From Akkermansia muciniphila (GTDB lineage: Bacteria > Verrucomicrobiota > Verrucomicrobiia > Verrucomicrobiales > Akkermansiaceae), in the NCBI GenBank assembly GCA_945870545.1, contig CAMBTF010000064.1, forward strand, positions 1-8,101: a DNA stretch of 8,101 bases, in the 5' to 3' direction. The notes below the pieces were generated by a model. It had not been told where the DNA came from and did not search any database. It saw only the letters and a program-made list of their open reading frames with translations. Position numbers and translations under genes: made by a program. Of the stretch, positions 1 through 8,024 are shown in pieces. The stretch's first letter is position 1; each line of letters begins with the position of its first letter.

Positions 1-303
1 GCGCGGCATCCAGCCGATGGGTTCGTAGCCGTTCTCATCGCGGGTCGGTTCCTGGCCGGGCGCGGGGCGCGGCGGCATTCCCATCTGCACCATGCACATG
101 CGGCAATTTCCGGGGACGGAAAGCTTCGGATGGTAGCAGTAATACGGCACATCCCGTTTCACCGAGCGGCAAGCCTCGATCATGCGGGTGCCTTTGGGGA
201 ATTGGTGCCAAACTCCATCGATCTGGACATTCACCATGCCTTTTTCGGCGGCGATGTCCTTGGGAAGTTTCGCTTCGGCGGTGGCCATGGGGGAGTCGCT
301 CAT
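1..303 (-). CDS. nuoG: NADH-quinone oxidoreductase subunit G, N-terminal part (runs off window)
   Basis: Only the first 101 codons are present; the gene continues past position 1. In the NuoG family this is the large peripheral-arm subunit of respiratory complex I, which carries several Fe-S clusters between the NADH site and quinone. The translation shows a 2Fe-2S ferredoxin-type domain: after a polar leader of about 22 residues come a short beta hairpin (VNVQIDG), the segment IEACRSV, then VPYYCYHPKLSVPGNCRMCMV. C56, C67 and C70 match three of the four ligands of cluster N1b; the fourth would lie beyond the edge. After C70 there is a Pro-rich loop (GMPPRPAPGQEP, then WMPR). The start is the ATG at 303; a second in-frame ATG at codon 6 is possible. 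No Shine-Dalgarno is seen. No nuoF lies directly upstream, so nuoG opens a transcript here. Other 2Fe-2S subunits such as hydrogenase HoxU/HydA N-termini are less likely but cannot be excluded from 101 residues. Confidence 0.88.
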   Translation of the reverse strand, partial: MSDSPMATAEAKLPKDIAAEKGMVNVQIDGVWHQFPKGTRMIEACRSVKRDVPYYCYHPKLSVPGNCRMCMVQMGMPPRPAPGQEPTRDENGYEPIGWMPR

Positions 304-326
304 GTCTGGCAATAAATCGGCGGATT

Positions 327-346
327 CGCGGTTCGGAAGAACCGCG
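327..346. other. Hairpin in the nuoG leader
   Basis: CGCGGTTC (327-334) pairs perfectly with GAACCGCG (339-346) around a GGAA loop, an 8-bp stem with a 4-base loop. It overlaps the predicted start of the nuoG transcript, so part of it could sit at the 5' end of the mRNA. No T-run follows, so it is not an intrinsic terminator. Function unknown. Confidence 0.35.
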
Positions 347-349
347 CGG

Positions 350-378
350 ACTATGTGCGCCCTGCCATGGAGCCGCAA
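350..378 (-). promoter_or_regulatory. Putative nuoG promoter
   Basis: Read on the minus strand, TTGCGG (373-378) and CATAGT (350-355) are separated by exactly 17 bases, a sigma-70-like layout. Transcription would start near 343 and give a leader of about 40 bases before the nuoG ATG. Each hexamer is only a partial match (3/6 and 4/6), so the call rests on spacing and position. Confidence 0.35.
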
Positions 379-386
379 GCGTGCTT

Positions 387-402
387 TGTGAATTTTTTCA
401 CA
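387..402. promoter_or_regulatory. Perfect CRP/FNR-type palindrome TGTGA-N6-TCACA
   Basis: Both half sites match the E. coli CRP consensus exactly and are separated by six bases (ATTTTT). The symmetry extends one base outward on each side (TTGTGA/TCACAA). The centre, 394.5, lies about 50 bases upstream of the putative nuoG start point and about 130 bases upstream of the small ORF at 526. A dimeric CRP/FNR-superfamily regulator is the natural reader; no such gene is in the window. The same bases could form a short RNA hairpin. Confidence 0.5.
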
Positions 403-525
403 AGCAGTGGATCACCTAAAATTCTCCCGGTGGCGGGATCGTTCGATCATTTTCAGTGCGATCTTTGAAAGACCGTATGAGCTGTTTACCTATTTAAAAA
501 CCTGAAAAGACCTATCTTTCTGGTT

Positions 526-741
526 ATGCCCTTTCCTAATCTTGTCCACTCGGTGGCCTGCCGCAGCCGCCCGCCCGAAGAGGCTGCCAAGCTCCAGGGC
601 CGTGCGGGCGAGGTCGCGGCACCCATCCTGACCACCTCCCTCCGCTACACCTACTCGCTGGAATTTGAAAAGAGCCTCACTCTCCGCGACATCGACAAGG
701 AGCAGAATCAGCGCGCCCAGCAGGAATTCTTTCAGGAATAA
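526..741 (+). CDS. Small hypothetical protein, 71 aa
   Basis: I do not recognise this protein. It starts at ATG 526 and ends at TAA 741. Codon third positions are mostly G or C, as in the secure genes nearby, which is the main reason to think it is translated. It has no signal peptide or membrane segment. The N-terminal half is Ala/Arg/Pro-rich. The C-terminal half (SLRYTYSLEFEKSLTLRD, then IDKEQNQRAQQEFFQE) alternates a beta-like stretch with a polar, probably helical tail rich in Gln, Glu and Lys. It stands alone: divergent from nuoG and followed by 405 bases without a secure gene. The upstream 40 bases are AT-rich (around 485-520), consistent with a promoter, but I cannot place clear -35/-10 boxes and see no ribosome-binding site. 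It could be a small regulatory protein or a chance ORF. Confidence 0.45.
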   Translation: MPFPNLVHSVACRSRPPEEAAKLQGRAGEVAAPILTTSLRYTYSLEFEKSLTLRDIDKEQNQRAQQEFFQE

Positions 742-858
742 AGGAAGTAGGCACGCTCCCCTGGTCTCAAGACGCTGGGACGCGGCAACGAGCTCCGTTC
801 GTTTTTGGGGTCAACACCCCATTGTCTGTATGCCTCGTTACCAGCCATAGTCCTAAGC

Positions 859-1077
859 ATGGACACAGATGATCTGGAGCCGGTGAACGAATGGTGCCAA
901 CCAAAGCCATTGGGGCGCATGCGCGAGCGCAGCGGCGGGACACTTTACCCACAATCGAACCCGCCGGTCACCGCGCGTCCGCCAGGATGGGGGCGGACGC
1001 GCAACGAATTCGGACGTCCGGAACCCTACGGCTTCAGCGTGGACAACCTGCCAGTGACAGGGGAGGTAGAGTCTTAA
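859..1077 (+). CDS. Doubtful small ORF, 72 aa
   Basis: From ATG 859 to TAA 1077 the frame reads a hydrophilic protein beginning MDTDDLEPVNEWCQPKPLG and ending FSVDNLPVTGEVES. It is rich in Pro, Arg, Gly and Glu, has no signal peptide and matches no family I know. Third-position G/C is moderately high, lower than in tlyA. The same frame is open back to 805, but the ATG at 859 gives the more protein-like start. Against it: no ribosome-binding site, strong DNA palindromes inside the frame, and overlapping open frames on both strands. It may be a decayed gene or chance. Confidence 0.22.
   Translation: MDTDDLEPVNEWCQPKPLGRMRERSGGTLYPQSNPPVTARPPGWGRTRNEFGRPEPYGFSVDNLPVTGEVES
973..1002. repeat. GC-rich inverted repeat (11-bp perfect stem)
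   Basis: GCGCGTCCGCC (973-983) is the exact reverse complement of GGCGGACGCGC (992-1002), with an 8-base loop (984-991). The palindrome CGGACGTCCG follows at 1011-1020 and shares the core GGACG. No T-run follows on either strand, so this is not a standard terminator. It could be a protein-binding site, an RNA structure or a REP-like element. Confidence 0.5.
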
Positions 1078-1110
1078 TGAGATTAGGTTGCTCGCCGACG
1101 AAGAAGCGGG

Positions 1111-1139
1111 TTGGAACGCGCGGCGGAAACGCCTAAGCT
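1111..1139 (+). promoter_or_regulatory. Putative tlyA promoter, near-leaderless
   Basis: TTGGAA (1111-1116), a 17-base spacer and TAAGCT (1134-1139) form a sigma-70-like promoter. The tlyA start GTG (1147) lies only seven bases after the -10 box, where the transcript itself would begin, so the mRNA would be leaderless or nearly so. The same arrangement appears before greA. Confidence 0.45.
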
Positions 1140-1146
1140 TGGCCCC

Positions 1147-1875
1147 GTGAGGAAAGACCGACTTGATGCGCTGCTGTTCAACCGTGGGATGTGCGAATCC
1201 CGCGAGCAGGCGAAACGCCTGGTGCTCGCCGGGGAGGTGAAGGTGGACGGGCACGTCGTGGACAAGCCCGCAGAGAGGTTTGGCAAGGAGGCGGTGGTCG
1301 AGATCAAGGAAAAGCCGAGGTTCGTCGGACGCGGGGGATTGAAACTGGAGGGAGCGCTGGAACATTTTGGCATCGATGTCAGCGGCTGGGTCTGCCTGGA
1401 TGTGGGGGCATCGACGGGCGGTTTCACCGACTGCCTGCTGCAACGCGGCGCGGCGAAAGTCCACGCTGTCGATGTCGGGACGAACCAGCTTGTCTGGAAA
1501 CTGCGCAGCGACCCGCGCGTGGTTTCACGTGAAAAATTCAACGCCCGCCACATGGAGGTAGCCGATCTCGGGGAAAAAGTGCGGTTGGCGGTGATGGATC
1601 TTTCGTTCATTTCCCTGACCAAGGTGCTGCCCGCCGTATTCGGCGTGCTCGCGGAAGGCGGCGAGGTCGTTTGCCTGATCAAGCCCCAGTTTGAGCTCGA
1701 GCGGGAGGATGTGGGGAAAGGCGGAATCGTCCGCGAGGAGGAGCTTAGGGAACGGGCGGTGGAGAAAATCCGGCGCTTCGTGACGGAGAATCATGGGCGT
1801 GAGTGGAAGGGAGTGATCCCCGCCAGCATTGCCGGGACGGACGGGAATCAGGAGTTCCTCGCGTGGATCGGGTGA
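1147..1875 (+). CDS. tlyA: TlyA family rRNA 2'-O-methyltransferase / hemolysin-like protein
   Basis: This 242-aa protein has the two-domain TlyA layout: an S4 RNA-binding domain (about residues 3-60, RLDALLFNRG then SREQAKRLVLAGEVKVDG) and a Rossmann-type SAM methyltransferase domain (about 61-242). Visible motifs are RGGLKLE, the SAM loop LDVGASTGGFTD (84-95), VDVG (108-111), MDLSFISL (150-157), LIKPQFE (177-183), VGKGG (189-193) and the terminal GNQEFL. K66, D151, K179 and E236 correspond, with a shift of two or three positions, to the K-D-K-E catalytic tetrad described for mycobacterial TlyA (69, 154, 182, 238), so an active enzyme is likely. Mycobacterial TlyA methylates cytidines in 16S and 23S rRNA and affects capreomycin sensitivity; the target here is inferred. 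Length is normal for the family. I chose GTG 1147 over TTG 1111 because RKDRLD is where the family normally begins and the upstream codons coincide with promoter-like boxes. It stands as a single gene. Confidence 0.93.
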   Translation: MRKDRLDALLFNRGMCESREQAKRLVLAGEVKVDGHVVDKPAERFGKEAVVEIKEKPRFVGRGGLKLEGALEHFGIDVSGWVCLDVGASTGGFTDCLLQRGAAKVHAVDVGTNQLVWKLRSDPRVVSREKFNARHMEVADLGEKVRLAVMDLSFISLTKVLPAVFGVLAEGGEVVCLIKPQFELEREDVGKGGIVREEELRERAVEKIRRFVTENHGREWKGVIPASIAGTDGNQEFLAWIG

Positions 1876-1916
1876 TTTTTTCCGCAAATTTCCTGAAATG
1901 ATCCGAATAAATTTCG

Positions 1917-1945
1917 CTGGCGCGGCTCTACCTTTCGATTACGAT
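1917..1945 (+). promoter_or_regulatory. Weak candidate promoter of the Cys-rich repeat gene
   Basis: CTGGCG (1917-1922), 17 bases, TACGAT (1940-1945) has the right spacing but poor hexamers (3/6 for the -35). It would give a leader of about 40 bases that ends in an A-rich tract just before ATG 1993, with no Shine-Dalgarno. Confidence 0.25.
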
Positions 1946-1959
1946 TCTTAGGGGAATCG
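1942..1959. promoter_or_regulatory. Inverted repeat in the leader of the Cys-rich gene
   Basis: CGATTC (1942-1947) and GAATCG (1954-1959) are perfect inverted repeats around TTAGGG; TCGATT (1935-1940) can pair instead with AATCGA (1955-1960). The element overlaps the candidate -10 box and start point, where a repressor operator or a 5' RNA hairpin would sit. Function unknown. Confidence 0.3.
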
Positions 1960-1992
1960 ACCCATCAAACCAAACAACTAAAAAAACAGACC

Positions 1993-2538
1993 ATGAAACT
2001 ACTACTCACTGCGTTCTGCGCAGCCATGATTACCGCTCCACTCGCCTTCGCAGACAAGTGCGACAAGAAAAAGTGCGACAAGGAAGAGGCCAAGGAAGAA
2101 TCCACCCTCGTTGCCGAAAAGTGCAAGAAGAAGTGCGATAAGGAAGAGGCTGCCGAAGAGGAGTCCACCCTCGCCCATTGCGGCAAGTGCGAAAAGTGTA
2201 AGGACTGCAAGGAAGGCGAGAAGTGCGAGAAGTGCAAAAAGCACGAGGAAGAGAAAAAGGAAGGCACCCTGATCGCCGGCGACAAGTGCAAGAAGAAGTG
2301 CGACAAGGAAGAAGCCGCCGAAGAATCCACCCTCGCCCATTGCGGCAAGTGCGGTAAAGGCGACAAGCACGAGAAGGAAGAGGAAGAGAAGAAAGAAGGC
2401 GGCCAGCTCGCCGAAAAGTGCAAGAAGAAGTGCGATAAGGAGGAAGCCGCTGAGGAATCCACCCTCGCCCATTGCGGCAAGTGCGGCAAAGGCGACAAGC
2501 ACGAGAAGGAAGAGAAGAAAGAAGGCACCCTCGCCTAA
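1993..2538 (+). CDS. Secreted Cys/Lys/Glu-rich repeat protein, probable metal-binding
   Basis: I do not recognise a named family. The 181-aa protein opens with a clear Sec signal (MKLLLTAF to LAFA, residues 1-20, cleavage after AFA), so it should be periplasmic or outside the cell. The mature part is almost wholly K, E, C, D, G, A and H, with 18 Cys and 6 His. It is built from alternating modules: A, like KCKKKCDKEEAAEESTLA (starting near 21, 42, 97 and 141), and B, like HCGKCGKGDKHEKEE (starting at 62, 116 and 160). Module A carries CxxxC, module B CxxC; the first B module is expanded to six Cys in CxxC spacing (63-81). Modules end in a TL(A/V/I) tag. There is no CxxCH heme motif and no hydrophobic core, so a disordered, metallothionein-like metal or redox buffer is my inference. 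Lys is nearly always AAG and Cys nearly always TGC, suggesting strong expression. It is monocistronic, with a strong terminator after it. HvfA/bufferin-like proteins have similar GKCG motifs, but no DUF692 partner is seen. Confidence 0.85.
   Translation: MKLLLTAFCAAMITAPLAFADKCDKKKCDKEEAKEESTLVAEKCKKKCDKEEAAEEESTLAHCGKCEKCKDCKEGEKCEKCKKHEEEKKEGTLIAGDKCKKKCDKEEAAEESTLAHCGKCGKGDKHEKEEEEKKEGGQLAEKCKKKCDKEEAAEESTLAHCGKCGKGDKHEKEEKKEGTLA
2053..2535 (+). repeat. In-frame tandem repeats of the Cys-rich gene
   Basis: The DNA encoding the mature protein consists of diverged direct repeats in frame. The clearest pair is 2284-2382 and 2416-2514, 132 bases apart: across 33 aligned codons I count five base differences, all synonymous. 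An earlier, longer copy begins near 2119, with one extra Glu codon and a different B module. The pattern indicates duplication followed by selection on the protein sequence. Confidence 0.85.
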
Positions 2539-2560
2539 TTTTCGGATCCCATCCTATTTG

Positions 2561-2592
2561 AAAAACCACCGGGTAAGCCCCGGTGGTTTTTT
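2561..2592 (+). terminator. Intrinsic terminator after the Cys-rich gene
   Basis: Bases 2561-2573 and 2579-2591 form a perfect 13-bp stem (core ACCACCGGG/CCCGGTGGT) with a 5-base loop, followed by a T-run. It begins 22 bases after the stop codon. The A-run on the left would let it act on the opposite strand as well. Confidence 0.93.
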
Positions 2593-2621
2593 CGTATCAT
2601 GAACAATGATTGAAGGTGGTT

Positions 2622-2651
2622 TTGAAAAAATGCTTGCCCGTCGCTTACGAC
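2622..2651 (+). promoter_or_regulatory. Weak candidate promoter for the L,D-transpeptidase
   Basis: TTGAAA (2622-2627), 18 bases, TACGAC (2646-2651). The -35 is good and the -10 poor. It lies just after the preceding terminator and upstream of both possible start codons, so a promoter is expected here. Confidence 0.3.
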
Positions 2652-2691
2652 TTTTGCTGCCATGCGATGCATCCCTTGGGGGTTGTTGCCG

Positions 2692-3279
2692 ATGAATTCC
2701 ATTCTCACAAAGTCCCTGCGGATTATCCGATGTCTCGCGTGCGCCCTGTTTCCTCTGCTGGCTGTTTCCTGCGAACTGATGAAGCCCGCTCCGCCGAAAA
2801 AGGCGGAAATCGTGATGTATGAGTGGGAGGATACGGGTGCAGGTGAACCGTTGAAAATCCGCATCGATCTCAAAAAGCAGAAGGCGGAATACCTTCGTGG
2901 TGAAAGGCAGATCGGATGGTCGCTGGTATCCACCGGACGTGAGGGACATGCCACCCCGCCGGGTCATTACAAGATCACGGAGAAAATGCCGCTGAAGGTC
3001 TCGAACCGCTACGGATGGATCGCCGATGCGGAAGGAAAAGTGGCCGTGCCGAGCGCGAAGCCGAGCACACCTGTGCCACCCGGGCATGAGTATCGGGGCG
3101 CAGAGATGCATCACTGGATGCGGATCACAACCTATGGCATCGGCCTTCATGCCGGGGAAATCGCCAAGCCCGGCACGCCGCTTTCCCATGGCTGCATCCG
3201 CTTGCCGAAGGACTTTGTTGCCAAACTTTATGAGGTGGTGCAGGTCGGAACGCCGGTTCAGATTGTCTGTGGCGGTTAG
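2692..3279 (+). CDS. L,D-transpeptidase (YkuD domain) lipoprotein
   Basis: The 195-aa protein begins with a basic, hydrophobic stretch ending in the lipobox LAVSC (C27), so it should be lipidated and anchored facing the periplasm. The YkuD domain spans roughly residues 54-192. It starts with a strand like those opening this fold (LKIRIDLKKQKAEYL), continues with the substrate-loop region TPPGHYKI (88-95) and ends in the catalytic signature: H153 in GLHAG, then SHGCIRL (165-171) with the nucleophile C168. Members cross-link peptidoglycan stems through 3-3 bonds or attach proteins to the wall; which one cannot be told here. I prefer ATG 2692 because it gives a normal-length lipoprotein signal; ATG 2662 in the same frame would add ten residues (MRCIPWGLLP) and make it unusually long. 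The upstream gene is separated by a terminator, so this is its own unit, convergent with the next gene. Confidence 0.92.
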   Translation: MNSILTKSLRIIRCLACALFPLLAVSCELMKPAPPKKAEIVMYEWEDTGAGEPLKIRIDLKKQKAEYLRGERQIGWSLVSTGREGHATPPGHYKITEKMPLKVSNRYGWIADAEGKVAVPSAKPSTPVPPGHEYRGAEMHHWMRITTYGIGLHAGEIAKPGTPLSHGCIRLPKDFVAKLYEVVQVGTPVQIVCGG

Positions 3280-3358
3280 ATCCGTTGCTAAATAGGCAAG
3301 TGAAGAGCTATCCTTATCTGCTGGCTCCGGAAATCATCTTTGGCAAATCGTCCCAGCG

Positions 3359-4615
3359 CTAACTATCTGACTCGCCGATTGCCGACGGTGTCGGTAGAGC
3401 TGGATTTATAGTCCACTCGTCGATCAGACGATATGCCACGGCAAGCATTGTCGGGCCGAGGAACAGGCCCACCAACCCGAAGGCGAGCGCGCCGCCGATG
3501 ACACCGCAGAAAATCAGCACGAAGGGCATTTTGGTTTCCTGGCTGATGATCAGGGGCCTGACTACGTTATCGACGCTACTGATCCCCAGAAGTCCCCAGA
3601 GTGCCATGAAAACTCCCCAACCTGGCTGATCTTGGGCGAAGAGCCACAGCGTCGCTGGGATCCAGACGATGGGTGGGCCGAAGGGGAGGATTACAGCCAG
3701 AAAAAACGTCACCACTCCAAGAAAGACCGCGCCCGGCACGCCAGCGATAGTTAAACCTATGACCGCAATGACCGACTGGATGAGTGCCGTCCCGAGAACC
3801 CCGTAAACCACACCGCGAACCGTATCACCCGCAATTTTGAGCAGGTGTTTACCACGTGCACCAGCCAAACGCTCGACCCCTACCTTGAGCCGGTCCGAGA
3901 GGGCGGTCTCGTTCCTTAGGAAGAAGAACGCGAGAAAGGCGCTGAGGATCACCTGAGTCACGCCTTGTCCCACCGCCAGTCCGGCGGTTACCAAGGCCTT
4001 TTGGGCCACGCCCAAGGATCTGCCCAGCAAAGCCACCAGCTTTTCAGACATTTCCTTTGCCTCCTCCGCTTTTGCATAGGCGAGTACATCCGTATCCACA
4101 CCTTTAATGGGGGTGTCATCCTTGGCTTCTACCGCCAACTTGCCATTCGGTACGCTATGCCTGCCTGCCGTTGAGGCTTTTTCCAGATCCTCTATCCAGC
4201 GATTCCGGTCATCGCTGAACCCTGTCCAATACGCGGAGATCTCTTCGCCGATGACCGGCAATTCAACGATCCACGCCGGAGTTTTTTGGGGGGCTGTAAG
4301 GAACCAATTCTTGGTGGCTGCTGCAAAAGCCCTGCCGTCCTCTACGAGCCTCAGGCCGATGAGAAGCACGGGGCCTGCGAGTATGAGGGTCAAGGTCAGG
4401 GTGACAAAACATGCCGCGAGTGTGCGCGATCCACGGAACCACAACGTGAACCGGCGCTGCAATGGATAGAGCGAATAGGCCAGGATCACCGCCCACATGA
4501 GGGAGGAAAGGAATGGCTTGAGCACCACCACGCAGCCGATGAGGAGGAGCAGCAAGGCGATACCGCCGAGCCACGGCTCCACTTTGAAACGATTCTGCCT
4601 TGCCGCCTCCTGCAT
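3359..4615 (-). CDS. AI-2E/PerM-family transporter (UPF0118)
   Basis: This 418-aa integral membrane protein has the family layout: hydrophobic segments near residues 17-33, 36-52 and 66-92, a long polar region (about 93-205), then a C-terminal block of further segments. Conserved motifs in order are FLAFFFLRNE, VRGVVYGVLGTALIQ, LPFGPPIVWIP, SSVDNVVRPLIIS and GGALAFGLVGLFLGPTMLAVAY, the last typical of the family C-terminus. Members include E. coli TqsA (autoinducer-2 export), PerM and sodium/proton antiporters, so the substrate cannot be read from sequence. The polar region between the third and fourth segments holds a Lys/Asp/Glu-rich stretch that looks less conserved. The gene starts at ATG 4615 without a visible Shine-Dalgarno and lies downstream of the eno terminator, so it probably has its own promoter. 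It ends 79 bases from the convergent L,D-transpeptidase stop; I see no clear terminator hairpin between them. Confidence 0.92.
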   Translation of the reverse strand: MQEAARQNRFKVEPWLGGIALLLLLIGCVVVLKPFLSSLMWAVILAYSLYPLQRRFTLWFRGSRTLAACFVTLTLTLILAGPVLLIGLRLVEDGRAFAAATKNWFLTAPQKTPAWIVELPVIGEEISAYWTGFSDDRNRWIEDLEKASTAGRHSVPNGKLAVEAKDDTPIKGVDTDVLAYAKAEEAKEMSEKLVALLGRSLGVAQKALVTAGLAVGQGVTQVILSAFLAFFFLRNETALSDRLKVGVERLAGARGKHLLKIAGDTVRGVVYGVLGTALIQSVIAVIGLTIAGVPGAVFLGVVTFFLAVILPFGPPIVWIPATLWLFAQDQPGWGVFMALWGLLGISSVDNVVRPLIISQETKMPFVLIFCGVIGGALAFGLVGLFLGPTMLAVAYRLIDEWTINPALPTPSAIGESDS

Positions 4616-4718
4616 ATTGTTGCCAGACCCTATGCATTACGCGGCGATCAAGAAACAAAAAAGCGGATCGGAATGGATCTTGCCCCAAGCCTTCGCGGGA
4701 AAAGGTGCGATGGATAAC

Positions 4719-4749
4719 AAAAAGCCCCGGCTTTTCAGGGCCGGGGCTT
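4719..4749 (-). terminator. Intrinsic terminator of eno
   Basis: On the minus strand AAGCCCCGGC pairs perfectly with GCCGGGGCTT (10 bp, 8-base loop), followed by a T-run (complement of 4719-4723). It lies 42 bases after the eno stop and should separate greA-eno from the downstream transporter gene. Confidence 0.93.
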
Positions 4750-4791
4750 ATGATGAAAAGATACAACGGCGACCGTAGATCGCCGCCACGG

Positions 4792-7966
<3,175 letters not shown>

Positions 7967-7972
7967 GTGGAT

Positions 7973-8001
7973 AGCTTGGAAAGGTGCATCCGGAAACGCA
8001 A
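7973..8001 (-). promoter_or_regulatory. Putative greA-eno promoter, near-leaderless
   Basis: On the minus strand TTGCGT (7996-8001), a 17-base spacer and CAAGCT (7973-7978), then six bases to the greA ATG. Layout and -10 sequence (AAGCT) closely match the tlyA promoter, which supports both calls and suggests transcription starts at or beside the start codon. Confidence 0.42.
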
Positions 8002-8024
8002 GCCTAGTGGTGACAAATCATTTG

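Larger units (their letters stand above)
742..1146. other. 405-base stretch without a secure gene
   Basis: Between the small ORF and tlyA I see no RNA gene: no tRNA fold, and none of the conserved segments of RNase P RNA, tmRNA or SRP RNA that I know. It holds a small 6-bp palindrome (TGGGGT at 806-811 with ACCCCA at 816-821), a self-complementary GCGCATGCGC (915-924), a strong GC-rich hairpin (973-1002), the palindrome CGGACGTCCG (1011-1020), a doubtful ORF (859-1077) and the likely tlyA promoter (1111-1139). Confidence 0.6.

Noticed and set aside
130..391. Plus-strand frames 130-315 and 182-391
   Set aside because: They lie opposite the nuoG start, whose minus-strand translation carries the conserved 2Fe-2S motif.
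806..821. Small hairpin TGGGGT-CAAC-ACCCCA as a terminator
   Set aside because: The T-run precedes it on the plus strand and becomes an A-run after it on the minus strand, so it has no terminator layout.
1111..1146. TTG start at 1111 for tlyA
   Set aside because: It adds 12 residues not found in the family and coincides with a promoter-like box; GTG 1147 fits the family N-terminus.
853..1682. Two long minus-strand frames (853-1464 and 1083-1682) across tlyA
   Set aside because: Both overlap tlyA antisense, and tlyA has an intact catalytic tetrad; the minus-strand translations show no domain.
2053..2535. Direct repeats considered as a CRISPR array
   Set aside because: Repeats are in frame, of unequal spacing and encode protein modules; there are no spacers.
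1993..2538. Assignment of the Cys-rich protein as a bufferin/HvfA peptide or as a multiheme cytochrome
   Set aside because: No DUF692 or partner gene lies nearby and the modules differ from EGKCG tandem repeats; there is no CxxCH, since the His precedes the Cys pair.
1965..2569. Three minus-strand frames opposite the Cys-rich repeat gene, one Leu/Phe/Ala-rich and membrane-like
   Set aside because: They are the reverse of Lys/Glu/Cys codon repeats; repetition keeps all frames open. The plus frame has the signal peptide, synonymous-only repeat divergence and the terminator.
3280..3358. Possible bidirectional terminator between the convergent L,D-transpeptidase and transporter genes
   Set aside because: I looked for a stem followed by a T-run on either strand and found none convincing.
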